Counted from the stretch's first letter, positions 35,601-43,324 are shown. The stretch: 64,000 nucleotides of DNA from Photobacterium indicum (GCF_003026215.1 NZ_PYOC01000014.1:1-64000); one strand, 5' to 3'. Notes: generated from the letters alone by a model not told the origin. Made by a program: numbers and translations.

Positions 35601-36326
35601 GCCTTAAATCTAATATCGGTAGCCGACCAGCTTATTCGTCGCTCTATCTGGATAGTGGGTGGTGATGGTTGGGCATATGACATTGGCTCAAGTGGTTTAG
35701 ATCATGTATTAGCCAGTGGTGCCGATGTTAACGTGTTGGTGATGGATACCGAGGTGTATTCAAACACAGGCGGCCAGATGTCGAAATCGACACCGTTAGG
35801 CGCGGTAGCAAAATTTGCCACTGCAGGTAAGCAAGCCACCAAGAAAGACGTCGCGATGCAGGCTATTTCTTACAACAATGTGTATGTTGCTCGAGTTGCC
35901 TTAGGTGCTGATCCGCAGCAGGTGTTGTTAGCGATGCGAGAAGCAGAGGCGTATCGTGGTCCTTCTATTATTATTGCCTACAGCCACTGTATTGCGCATG
36001 GCATTAATATGGAAGAGGGATTACATCAGCAGCAATTAGCGGTGAAGTCAGGGCACTGGCCGTTGTTCCGTTATAATCCGGACTTACGAGATGTTGATGA
36101 AAACCCATTCTCATTAGATACATTACGCCCGAGTATTCCATTGGCAGAGTATCGTTATAATGAAGCGCGTTATCAAATTCTTCGGAGAACGCACCCTGAA
36201 GTCGCTGCTGATATTACAGCCCGCGCACAGAAGGTGGCAGAGCGTAAATGGCAACTCTATGAGGAATTAGCGACTCGAAAACAAGGGTCAATTGCCCCTC
36301 ATGTTGAGTTAGAAAATAATGACTAG
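32682..36326 (+). CDS. nifJ: Pyruvate:ferredoxin (flavodoxin) oxidoreductase
   Basis: A 1214-residue single-chain PFOR that oxidises pyruvate with CoA to acetyl-CoA and CO2 and reduces ferredoxin or flavodoxin. Domain I starts DGNEATAHIAYRVSE and has YPITPSSTMAE. A ferredoxin domain in the middle carries CIQCGNCSIVCPHAA and CTGCTLCVDACPM. The C-terminal TPP domain has FSGACSGCGETPYLKL, GCSSIYGG and GGDGWAYDIG. Length is near E. coli YdbK. Being strongly oxygen-sensitive as a class, it points to anaerobic work. Ten bases after the GltD-like gene and ended by a terminator. Confidence 0.96.
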   Translation: MTTNNDLIAKNLSTESVMHTCDGNEATAHIAYRVSEVCAIYPITPSSTMAEFADQWAAEDKRNIWGNIPLIAEMQSEGGAAGTVHGALQSGALTTTFTASQGLMLMLPNMYKIAGELTSAVFHVAARSLAAQGLSIFGDHQDIMAARGTGFALLASSSVQEAHDMALVAHAATLDSRIPFIHFFDGFRTSHEVNKIEVISDAHIREMISDKLVREHRERGLRPDKPFIRGTAQNPDVYFQGRETVNPFYAQTPAIVQQCMDKLGELTGRHYKLLEFHGAPDAEHVVIAMGSGVETIKETVEYLVAQGKKVGVLQVRLYRPLSAEHLLAALPETVTKITVLDRTKEPGANADPLYQDVLTALMDNQDVYSTKPNQIMPRLVAGRYGLSSKEFTPAMVKAIFDNLAQDKPKHHFTVGIIDDVMNSHLEYDPAFDIESNDVVRAMFYGLGADGTVGANKNTIKIIGDDPDYFAQGYFVYDSKKSGSQTESHLRFGHHPINSPYLIQSANFVACHQSTFVESTDMLAKAADKATFLLNTTVPADKVWDSLPARMQQQLIERHMSLHVIDAYKVGRDTGMGTRINTIMQTCFFALSGVLDKDVAIAKIKKAIEKTYARKGPEVVKKNFAAVDHTLAHLYQVDVQQKVTATSQPKPVVSELAPEFVQQVTAQMMAGKGDLIPVSMLPVDGTYPSGTTQWEKRNIAQKIPVWESQECIQCGNCSIVCPHAAIRAKFYDKSILEQAPEGFKSAGITARGFPDTRYTLQVYAEDCTGCTLCVDACPMVIEEASDGKPERKAINMEIKAPYMEQEKQNLSFFETIAYNDRSRIDFSNVRGAQFLQPLFEFSGACSGCGETPYLKLMSQLFGDRLMIANATGCSSIYGGNLPTTPWSKNTDGRGPAWANSLFEDNAEFGFGFRLAAVKQHEMAEQLLVENKESLDSQLVDQLLHADQLTESDIQNQIKRVDKLKAQLKALGTESALNLISVADQLIRRSIWIVGGDGWAYDIGSSGLDHVLASGADVNVLVMDTEVYSNTGGQMSKSTPLGAVAKFATAGKQATKKDVAMQAISYNNVYVARVALGADPQQVLLAMREAEAYRGPSIIIAYSHCIAHGINMEEGLHQQQLAVKSGHWPLFRYNPDLRDVDENPFSLDTLRPSIPLAEYRYNEARYQILRRTHPEVAADITARAQKVAERKWQLYEELATRKQGSIAPHVELENND

Positions 36327-36356
36327 ATGTAAAGAGTAACTGCTTTTGCTAGCAAA

Positions 36357-36396
36357 GCCTGATGTTAGATTACATGTCTAACTATCAGGCTTTTTT
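36357..36396 (+). terminator. nifJ terminator
   Basis: GCCTGAT-TTAGA / TCTAA-ATCAGGC stem followed by TTTTTTATTT, 30 bases after the nifJ stop. Confidence 0.85.
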
Positions 36397-36517
36397 ATTT
36401 GGGGTAAATAAAGTAAATCAAAATGATAGTATTGAAAAAAGTGACTATCAATTTGATAAATTTCAAATGAAAGGTGAAATAGTCAACGGTAATACATTTG
36501 TTAGTGCAGAACTGCGA

Positions 36518-37099
36518 TTACTGCGTTTTGATTAACGATTGATACGCATCTGGCGTATCAATATCTAAATATATTTCATCACATTTTAGACCGAGATACT
36601 TCACAGTATGCGCCATAATTAAGGGCTTCATTTTGCTGGTAATCGGTGCGTTTTTTATTATATCAATCATGTTCTTGGGTAATAAAACAGGGTGTCCAGG
36701 CTTGTTTAACGTACCGGGAAAGACGGTACATTGCCCCTTAAGTGCCCATACTTGCTGATAGATACTTGCGGGAATACACGGCATATCACCATGGCAAATA
36801 AAAAAATGTTCACTTTCTACATGTTCAATACCTACTTGAATGGAACTGAACATACCTTGTTGATAATGAGGGTTTACCACGACCAATACATTATCGTGAC
36901 GACAATAATGTCTGACTAACTCTTCATGTCGATGACCCGCGACAACGATCACACGCGAACAAAAATGGAGTGCGTTTTCGATACTCTCATCAAGGATTGT
37001 ATGCTGGTGGTAAGGTAGCATTAATTTCCAGTCACCCATTCGTGACGATAATCCAGCGGCTGGCATTACACAATCTAGATGCTTCTGTTTCATTGTCAT
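36518..37099 (-). CDS. mocA: MocA/YgfJ-like molybdenum cofactor nucleotidyltransferase
   Basis: A 193-residue nucleotidyltransferase with the GlmU-like fold. The N-terminal loop PAAGLSSRMGDWK binds the nucleotide, GDMPCIP is the metal-binding region, and GHPVLLP follows. The E. coli homologue (MocA, YgfJ) adds CMP to molybdopterin to form the dinucleotide cofactor of xanthine dehydrogenase-type enzymes. It is divergent from yqeC with 53 bases between, so the maturation genes share a promoter region. No molybdenum hydroxylase gene is in the window. Confidence 0.88.
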   Translation of the reverse strand: MTMKQKHLDCVMPAAGLSSRMGDWKLMLPYHQHTILDESIENALHFCSRVIVVAGHRHEELVRHYCRHDNVLVVVNPHYQQGMFSSIQVGIEHVESEHFFICHGDMPCIPASIYQQVWALKGQCTVFPGTLNKPGHPVLLPKNMIDIIKNAPITSKMKPLIMAHTVKYLGLKCDEIYLDIDTPDAYQSLIKTQ

Positions 37100-37152
37100 T
37101 CAGTGCTCGTAATTAAAGTTATATAGCCATTAAGCGAAGTAAAGGTGTTGTT

Positions 37153-38055
37153 ATGACCCCAAATAGTCTTTTTGCTCAGCCTTCGACCCCTTTTGTTATT
37201 GCCTTAGTGGGTGGGGGCGGTAAAACATCAACAGCATTTTGGTTGGCGCAAGAATATAAAAAGCGTGGTCATTGCGTATTCGTAAGTACGACCACCAAAA
37301 TGTATTTACCAGAGAGGCATCAGGCCGACTGTTTTATTAGTCGTGCCGATTTGTTTAATAAAGATAGAGTCTTAAGAGCTGATAAATCAAACAATCAAAT
37401 TGATAGCCTGCCTATTAGCTGTTCTTTACCCTTAAATCTTGAATCGTCTAAAAATGTGATGGAAACACCTTTACTATTATCACGACGTCAACCAAAAAAA
37501 TCAGAGCCTTCTATCACTTTTTGCTATCAAGAAATAATAAATGAGACATCAGCAGCGGATAAAAAAAAGGTAGCAGGGATCACGCCAGAATGGATCGATA
37601 AACTAAAAAATGATTCGCCTTTCACAGTTTTTATTATTGAAGCTGATGGTGCTAAGTGTTTGCCAATAAAGGCACCTTCTGGGCATGAGCCTTGCATTCC
37701 TCTTAGTTCAGATATGGTAATTGGCGTTACAGGTGCAGAGGTTATTCATACTCAGGCAAGCCCCGAGAGAATTCATAGATGGAACGTATTCTCTGCACTG
37801 ACTCAATGCTCGGAAGGTGATGATATGGATCACCGAGTATTTAGTCATTTGATTGCAGATCCACAAGGAATGTTTAAGCAAGCGCCCAAACATGCCATCA
37901 AGATTTGGTTAATAAATAAAGTAGACCTTGCGTGTTCTTATTCCACTGTAAAACAGTTGGCGGAAAGGGTCATAACAGACAACCAAAAACTTGATGAAAT
38001 TTGGCTTGCAGCGATGTGTGATCATTCGCCAATAAGAGAGATTGTAACGAGGTAG
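37153..38055 (+). CDS. yqeC: YqeC-like selenium-molybdenum cofactor maturation protein
   Basis: A 300-residue protein of the YqeC family. An N-terminal P-loop, ALVGGGGKTSTAFWLA, suggests nucleotide hydrolysis; VFIIEADGAKCLPIKAP and VIGVTGAEV are family stretches. YqeC accompanies YqeB and SelD in genomes that have selenium-dependent molybdenum hydroxylases, and is thought to act in their maturation. A low-complexity insert around residues 75-130 makes it longer than E. coli YqeC (about 256). It lies 39 bases before yqeB. Confidence 0.85.
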   Translation: MTPNSLFAQPSTPFVIALVGGGGKTSTAFWLAQEYKKRGHCVFVSTTTKMYLPERHQADCFISRADLFNKDRVLRADKSNNQIDSLPISCSLPLNLESSKNVMETPLLLSRRQPKKSEPSITFCYQEIINETSAADKKKVAGITPEWIDKLKNDSPFTVFIIEADGAKCLPIKAPSGHEPCIPLSSDMVIGVTGAEVIHTQASPERIHRWNVFSALTQCSEGDDMDHRVFSHLIADPQGMFKQAPKHAIKIWLINKVDLACSYSTVKQLAERVITDNQKLDEIWLAAMCDHSPIREIVTR

Positions 38056-38094
38056 TCGTATGGACCTCTTACAGATAATTAGAGGTTATATTTC

Positions 38095-39693
38095 ATGAAC
38101 ATTTTTTCGCAGGCAGCTCAGTTAGAGCAACAGAATATTCCATTCGCTCTTACAAATATTATTGATACCAAAGGCTCTGCTCCTCGCCATTCAGGGCAGA
38201 TGATTGTTAAAGCGGATGGGTCAATCATAGGCACTGTTGGTGGCGGTATGATTGAACGTTACGTTATAGAGCAAGCCATAGAAGCGCTACAAGAACGCAA
38301 GCCGCGTGTTGTTAAAGGCAGAATGACCCGTTCAGGTCCCGAAGCGATGGGAATGGATTGCGGTGGTGCAATGACAGTCTTCATTGATGTATTCGGATTA
38401 CGCCCTGCGTTGTTATTAATTGGTGCTGGGCATGTAAACCGTGCTGTTGCCCATGCTGCCCATGTTTTGGGGTTTGATATTACCGTTGCCGATGCGTATG
38501 AAGAAAGCCTGTCAGAAGAACACTTCCCCGAAGGTACAAAGCGTGTATTGGGTAAAACGATGGATGATGCCATCGACCAACTTACGATTGATAAAAACAG
38601 CTTTGTAGTGATAGCCACCAATCATCAAGACCAAGATGCGATCACGAAAGTAGTGGGGTGTGACACCCAATATATAGGTTTAATGGCAAGCCGTCGCAAA
38701 GTACAAACCTTATTTACCCACCTACGTAAAAGCAATGTGAGCGAAGCCCATATTCAAGCGATCCATTCCCCCATTGGATTTAATATCGGTGCAGAAACGC
38801 CAGATGAAATTGCCATTAGTATTATGGCTGAGGTGTTAAAAGTTCAACACCAGTCAGCGGGTGGATTAATGAAGGATGATACCCGCGTGAATCGTAATAA
38901 ATTAGTATTAATCCGTGGTGCGGGAGATATTGCTACAGGCGTTGCTGTGCGTTTACACAATTCTGGCTTCAAAGTAGTGATGACGGATATTGCCCAGCCA
39001 ACAGTCATTCGTTGTACCGTTTCTTTTGCTCAATGCTTATATGGCGACTCGGTAGAGGTTGAAGGTATTACAGCCCAGAAAGCACGAAGTTGTGAAGAGG
39101 TTTTTACAGTCCTAGAGCAGGGGAATATCCCTGTAATGGTGGATCAAGAATGCTGTTCACTTAATAACCTTAAACCTACTTTTGTTGTTGATGCGATTTT
39201 GGCGAAACGTAATCTTGGTACGACTAAAGATATGGCACCCGTCACGGTAGCGTTAGGTCCCGGTTTTAATGCGGGTGTTGACTGCGATGCAGTGATCGAA
39301 ACTAACCGTGGGCATTACTTGGGGCGCGTGATTTATCACGGTGAAACACAAGCCAATACGGGTATACCGGGTAATATTGCGGGTTATACCCATCAACGGG
39401 TTCTTCGTGCACCTTGCAACGGTATTATGCACAACCATGTATCACTGGGTGACATTGTTGAAGAAGGTGATGTTATCGCACATGTTGCAGATAGCCCTGT
39501 AGTGTCTCCATTAAGTGGCATGGTAAGAGGGCTATTGAATGAAGGGCTCACCGTAACCGAAGGATTCAAAATTGGTGATATCGATCCTCGTGGTATAGAG
39601 GCAGATTTCACGACGGTTTCAGATAAAGCACGTGCCATTGGTGGCAGCGTACTGGAAGCCATGTTGCACCTAGAGCAGACGATATTGAGTTAG
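38095..39693 (+). CDS. yqeB: YqeB-like selenium-dependent Mo hydroxylase maturation protein
   Basis: A 532-residue two-part protein. The first half (about 1-255) is XdhC-like, with DTKGSAPRHSGQ, GTVGGGMIE and a Rossmann fold LLLIGAGHVNRAVAHAA. The second half starts near 272 with another nucleotide-type fold, IRGAGDIATGVAVRL, and carries the YqeB signature, including GRVIYHGETQANTGIPG. YqeB is the marker gene for selenium-dependent molybdenum hydroxylases. It likely inserts a labile selenium or matures the cofactor (family knowledge). It is expressed with yqeC. Confidence 0.9.
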   Translation: MNIFSQAAQLEQQNIPFALTNIIDTKGSAPRHSGQMIVKADGSIIGTVGGGMIERYVIEQAIEALQERKPRVVKGRMTRSGPEAMGMDCGGAMTVFIDVFGLRPALLLIGAGHVNRAVAHAAHVLGFDITVADAYEESLSEEHFPEGTKRVLGKTMDDAIDQLTIDKNSFVVIATNHQDQDAITKVVGCDTQYIGLMASRRKVQTLFTHLRKSNVSEAHIQAIHSPIGFNIGAETPDEIAISIMAEVLKVQHQSAGGLMKDDTRVNRNKLVLIRGAGDIATGVAVRLHNSGFKVVMTDIAQPTVIRCTVSFAQCLYGDSVEVEGITAQKARSCEEVFTVLEQGNIPVMVDQECCSLNNLKPTFVVDAILAKRNLGTTKDMAPVTVALGPGFNAGVDCDAVIETNRGHYLGRVIYHGETQANTGIPGNIAGYTHQRVLRAPCNGIMHNHVSLGDIVEEGDVIAHVADSPVVSPLSGMVRGLLNEGLTVTEGFKIGDIDPRGIEADFTTVSDKARAIGGSVLEAMLHLEQTILS

Positions 39694-39751
39694 CGCAAGG
39701 TGAGTAAGGGTACCCACCTTAGCAAAAATTTTTGAAGGAGAGGGCGACGTT

Positions 39752-40198
39752 ATGAAAATCAAAGGATATGTTCATCACTTCATTACTTGTTTCGTATTTT
39801 TTACGGTGGCAGCTATTGCTTTAAAAGGCTTTTTTATGCCTGAACACACAGGTGTACTGCTCATTGATACGGGACTAATACCAGCAATGTATGTTGAACC
39901 CATAACGTTCGCTTTTCCTTTTGCGTTAACTGTCTGTGCATTGCTTGCGTATGTTGACATAGTGAGTCTTAAACCCACTATTTTTTGCCTTGCTTTATAT
40001 ACATTTTTAGCAGGGTTAGCAATTCAACAAGGACTAAATCTAGACTGTAATTGCTATGTGGCAGGTTCGTTAGAATCAGCCGTTTATCGAGAATTAGAAC
40101 CCCAGTTTTACATTATATTACTCGTTATTATTGTTACCAGTGCCTTGCATATATTCAATACACGGCATTCGAAACAGAACCAGCCTTATATGGTGTAA
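39752..40198 (+). CDS. Four-helix membrane protein, MauE/DoxX-like
   Basis: A 148-residue membrane protein with four predicted helices (about 10-28, 50-70, 77-95, 115-135). The motif LNLDCNCY in the loop before the last helix resembles the paired cysteines of MauE/DoxX-type proteins, some of which support disulfide or redox maturation in the envelope. The match is by pattern only. It follows yqeB by 58 bases on the same strand with ribosome site AAGGAG, so it may belong to that operon. Confidence 0.6.
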   Translation: MKIKGYVHHFITCFVFFTVAAIALKGFFMPEHTGVLLIDTGLIPAMYVEPITFAFPFALTVCALLAYVDIVSLKPTIFCLALYTFLAGLAIQQGLNLDCNCYVAGSLESAVYRELEPQFYIILLVIIVTSALHIFNTRHSKQNQPYMV

Positions 40199-40231
40199 CT
40201 CCTATTTTACAATAACTTAGAAGGTATCGTT

Positions 40232-40327
40232 ATGCATATACATAAACACTCGTCTATGCCTTGCCGCCGCGGCTTTTGGTTGAACGTCTTCATTCTTGGA
40301 TCGGCGATATTGCTGTTATTGTATTAG
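40232..40327 (+). CDS. 31-residue single-helix membrane ORF
   Basis: ATG at 40232 opens a 31-codon frame with a basic N-terminus (HIHKHSSMPCRRGFW) and one hydrophobic segment (LNVFILGSAILLLLY) running to the C-terminus. AGAAGG lies nine bases upstream. Being 33 bases behind the MauE-like gene it could be co-translated with it. Small single-helix proteins often adjust larger membrane complexes; no family was recognised. Confidence 0.45.
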   Translation: MHIHKHSSMPCRRGFWLNVFILGSAILLLLY

Positions 40328-40567
40328 TGGGAAGATTCATCCGAACAACTAAATTCGATAATGTGTCATGGCGGTCTTTTTCGTTTCTAAACTGATATTG
40401 AGTAAGTGCTTGCTTTAAATGGCTAGTTCAATACCCAGTCCCCCTTCGTTAATTTGTGATGCACCCCAAAAAAAGCACCCGCTTACTTGTTAAATTAAAG
40501 TTATTGTTATATCCATAAGTAATAGTGACCAAGTTGCAGTGCGTTTCGGTGCTTAAGTGGAGTTTGA

Positions 40568-40966
40568 ATGAGCAAGTTTTTGATAATAGAAGACAGTAAA
40601 GTGATGGCAGAGGTACTAGCTCAAATTATTCGAAAATGCATTACTCCTAAGGAAATTATGAAATGTTCAACCATTGAGTCTGCGCATAAGGTCCTCTTGA
40701 ATTCAAAAGAAAACATAACAGGCATTTTTTTAGATTTAAACATAGAAAAGCGTCTTGATGGATTAGAACTTTTAGCCTTCATTCGCAATAATTACCCCAC
40801 AATACCGATTTCTATAATTACGTCTGAAAGTGATACTGAAACAGTAAAACGTACTCTTTTATGCAAACCTCAAGATTATTTAATAAAGCCATTATCTGTT
40901 GCTAAAGTTAAACGAAGCATATTGAAATTTGAAGAAAACAAAAAATACAAACAAAAGATGACTTAA
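40568..40966 (+). CDS. Single-domain response regulator
   Basis: A 132-residue CheY-like receiver domain with no output domain. The active-site set is complete: Glu8-Asp9, the phosphorylated Asp56 (IFLDLNI), Thr85 and Lys107 (LIKPLS). The start has GTGGAG before it. It lies 21 bases before the DUF4116 repeat gene on the same strand and probably forms an operon with it. No histidine kinase is nearby, so the phosphate donor is unknown; the output is presumably through a protein partner. Confidence 0.87.
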   Translation: MSKFLIIEDSKVMAEVLAQIIRKCITPKEIMKCSTIESAHKVLLNSKENITGIFLDLNIEKRLDGLELLAFIRNNYPTIPISIITSESDTETVKRTLLCKPQDYLIKPLSVAKVKRSILKFEENKKYKQKMT

Positions 40967-40987
40967 TAGCCAATCACAGGGAATTGT

Positions 40988-41866
40988 ATGTTTAACGCAA
41001 AAGAAATAATCAATGAGTTAATTGTCGATACTGTTTTACCAATAAAACCTGATTTAATTGGCAATGATATAATTAAAGGTTTAATCGAAATTGATCCTAT
41101 TTCGTTACAATACGTTCCGCCTGAATGGCAATGTAATGAGCTATGCATGTTAGCCGTAGGAAAAAATGGAGTCTCTTTACAATTCATAGCAATGACACTA
41201 AGGAGTGAAGATGTTTGCAGAATAGCCGTTGGAAATAATGGATTGTCTTTGCAGTATGTGCCTGAAAAAGTTAAGAGTTTTCATCTTTGCGAGCTAGCAC
41301 TTGATAATAATCCAGATGCAATTCAATTTGTATCTGATAAATACATTACAGAGTTACTTTTACTAACATTAGTGAAGAGGAAAGGAAGAGTATTAGCATA
41401 TATTCACAAGTCTTATAAAACGTCAGAACTATGCAGGGAAGCTGTTAAGAATGACTTATGGGCTATATCTTCTGTACCTGTAGAATTGAGATGCTATGAC
41501 ATTTGTTTTGATGCAGTCAGTCGCTATGGTTTAGCTATACAGTTTGTACCTAGTGATGTCATTGATATCTATATGGCGATTGCCGCTGTAGAGCAAGACC
41601 AACGTGCAATAGAATACATTTCAGATGAATTCAAAACATTAAGTCTCTGTGTAACAGCAGTACAACGAGACGGCGATTTACTTGAGTTTATACCCTTTGA
41701 GAATAAATCATTTGAACTGTGTATTATCGCGCTCAAAAACAAGCCTGCTGCAATTAAATTTGTGCCAGATATGGTACGACAAAAAATCTGCCATAAATAT
41801 GAAATAAATAAAAACGATTCACCTGAGTTAATTGAGATTGCACTCATTGTTCCGAAGGATGAATAA
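40988..41866 (+). CDS. DUF4116-type repeat protein
   Basis: A 292-residue protein built of about ten 24-residue repeats with the pattern [LV]xLQ[FY]VPxxxKSxxLCxxAVxxNG, for example LSLQYVPEKVKSFHLCELAL and DAIQFVSDKY. This matches the DUF4116 repeat, which is common in protists, giant viruses and some bacteria and probably folds as stacked helices for protein binding. There is no signal peptide or membrane segment, so it is cytosolic. Codon use is more AT-rich than in neighbouring metabolic genes. Function is unknown; the paired response regulator suggests it is a signalling partner. Confidence 0.75.
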   Translation: MFNAKEIINELIVDTVLPIKPDLIGNDIIKGLIEIDPISLQYVPPEWQCNELCMLAVGKNGVSLQFIAMTLRSEDVCRIAVGNNGLSLQYVPEKVKSFHLCELALDNNPDAIQFVSDKYITELLLLTLVKRKGRVLAYIHKSYKTSELCREAVKNDLWAISSVPVELRCYDICFDAVSRYGLAIQFVPSDVIDIYMAIAAVEQDQRAIEYISDEFKTLSLCVTAVQRDGDLLEFIPFENKSFELCIIALKNKPAAIKFVPDMVRQKICHKYEINKNDSPELIEIALIVPKDE

Positions 41867-42195
41867 TTCTTCCAGAGTTATATAGCTTATGCGGGCTAAT
41901 TGACTTGGTGAACCTACTTTTTTCTATGACAACCTGCAGGCTTTTTGAACCCCGCCACGATCCATTAAATTATCAACAACCTAGTTGTGAGAAGAAAACA
42001 TAAAAACAGCGAGCTATTTTCGTTTCGCTCAAGTTTAGCCCACTATTATTTGCGAGTTATTAGAGGCGTTATGTTTTCTAGCGAACTAAGAAGTATGTAT
42101 CTTCTATAATTAAATTGTTCAAAAAACAATGCATCCCTAGGGGCAAGTAGTCTGATTGTTCCGTGGATGAATAATCAATTATGAGGGTAAGGGCT
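41867..42195. other. Intergenic region with an attC-like site
   Basis: 329 bases containing the attC-like element at 41993-42079. The remainder has no gene; the ORF before and the ORF after are separated by this element. Confidence 0.45.
41993..42079 (+). repeat. attC-like integron recombination site 1
   Basis: AGAAAACATAA (41993-42003) is perfectly inverted as TTATGTTTTCT (42069-42079). The right end reads GGCGTTATG, the attC core GTTRRRY type. The interior, with GCGAGCTATTTTCG then TTTCGCTCAAGTTTAGC, resembles Vibrionaceae chromosomal integron attC sites. Confidence 0.5.
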
Positions 42196-42555
42196 ATGCA
42201 TTTAGCTGATATTGTACAAAGAGGTTGGGAAGCAGTAGGTGCTGGAGATTTTGATACGTTAGTGGCTGACTACGCAGAAGAAATGGTTTTCATCATGCCG
42301 GGGCAAACGGATATTTTAGAAGGACGAGCTGCGTTCCGCTCTGCTTTGGATTGTCTTGGCGAGCTCCTTCCTCCTGGTTTTGAAATAACAGAGTTGCGAC
42401 AAATTGAAGGTGAAGATGAAGTCATCTCGATTGTTGGTTGGAAGTCTGAGAAAGTATCTGGCTCTCAGTTTTCAGTGTTATTTAAGTTTGTCGACGGGAA
42501 AATTCACGAGGAAAGGTGGTTTGTTGACACTGAACAGTGGAATGCTGCTTTTTGA
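42196..42555 (+). CDS. SnoaL/NTF2-like protein
   Basis: A 119-residue protein of the SnoaL/NTF2-like fold: MHLADIVQRGWEAVGAGDFD, YAEEMVFIMPGQTDILEGRAAF, then LFKFVDGKIHEERWFVD. Such proteins form cone-shaped barrels that are enzymes (isomerases, hydrolases) or ligand binders; the role is not predictable here. The start at 42196 has GAGG eight bases before it; the ATG at 42181 lacks a ribosome site. A single ORF lying between two attC-like sites is what a gene cassette looks like. Confidence 0.75.
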   Translation: MHLADIVQRGWEAVGAGDFDTLVADYAEEMVFIMPGQTDILEGRAAFRSALDCLGELLPPGFEITELRQIEGEDEVISIVGWKSEKVSGSQFSVLFKFVDGKIHEERWFVDTEQWNAAF

Positions 42556-42568
42556 TACCACAAGAGAA

Positions 42569-42637
42569 ACATAACCAAAAGGTCAAGTTGACGCATTTTA
42601 CTCCACAGTTTTGGTGTGGGGTTTAGTGCGTTATATG
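42569..42637 (+). repeat. attC-like site 2
   Basis: Starts ACATAAC 14 bases after the SnoaL-like stop and ends GCGTTATATG. Arms of 19 bases (42589-42607 and 42615-42633) pair at 14 positions around a 7-base loop. The left end resembles that of site 1 (GAAACATAA). Confidence 0.4.
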
Positions 42638-42653
42638 CCATCGTTGATTCGTC

Positions 42654-43055
42654 CTATGAGTAGCTTGGAGGACGACTACCTTTCATCAATAAATCTAGCC
42701 TTCTTTGAGCTTGTTTCGGTTTGTCTAAGTCTATTGTTTCAATCATTTCACATTCATCTCTAATCATTTCTGGTACGAGGCTAGGGTAATGACGGCAGTC
42801 TTCAGGTCTATCTAAGTAGATGCTGCATGTATATTTATTTGGGGCAAGAGAGTTTATTTTGAGTGAAAGCTCAAGAAAGGGGCATTTTGTAAGTCTTGTT
42901 CCTGATTCAGGCTCGAACCATATCTCACCATTTTTAACGAATTTGAAGATTTCTGGGTTAAATATTTCCCATAGATCAATTTCATCTTTTGTCGCCGAAA
43001 GATCACCACCTCCGTATTTGATGCAACATTTACCGCATTGATTACAATCTTTCAT
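42654..43055 (-). CDS. YkgJ-family cysteine cluster protein
   Basis: A 133-residue protein with the YkgJ (CxxCxxCC) signature at its start, CNQCGKCCIKYGG, and further cysteines in TKCPFLEL, TCSIYLDRPEDCRHYP and RDEC. The family is described as zinc- or iron-chelating, with no settled function. The start at 43055 places the cluster right after MKD; an open frame extends to 43100 with no better ribosome site. It lies opposite to its neighbours and between two attC-like elements, so it may be an inverted cassette gene. Confidence 0.75.
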   Translation of the reverse strand: MKDCNQCGKCCIKYGGGDLSATKDEIDLWEIFNPEIFKFVKNGEIWFEPESGTRLTKCPFLELSLKINSLAPNKYTCSIYLDRPEDCRHYPSLVPEMIRDECEMIETIDLDKPKQAQRRLDLLMKGSRPPSYS

Positions 43056-43240
43056 AATTCGCCAATTAGCAGGGTTTGCGAAGCTGTATTGTACCATCAA
43101 TGGTATTTTTAATTATCTGTGTATGTGATGAAACCATAAGACTTATAGGTGACTTAAGTGTCTACATGTTTGCACAAAAATGTTTCCGACCTTATTGACC
43201 CATGGATAGAAAACGCGATTAAGTAGTTGTGAACTGCGCC

Positions 43241-43305
43241 TAACAGATAAGGATGTGTGTCGCGAAGCCAGCACCTATCATATAACAAATAGCGATTAAC
43301 TGTTA
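43241..43305. repeat. attC-like element 3 (weak)
   Basis: TAACAG at the left end is inverted as CTGTTA at the right. Read on the minus strand the right core is GTTAGGC, a canonical attC core. The interior contains an imperfect hairpin around TCGCGA. It is weaker than sites 1 and 2. Confidence 0.3.
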
Positions 43306-43324
43306 CCAATCACTTGGCTTCATA

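Noticed and set aside
22124..39693. Complete purine degradation cluster as in E. coli
   Set aside because: xdhA-D, ygfK, ssnA, guaD and purine permease genes are not in the window.
40988..41866. DUF4116 gene as a tandem DNA repeat
   Set aside because: The repeat is at protein level only; codons differ between units, so it is not a recent DNA expansion.
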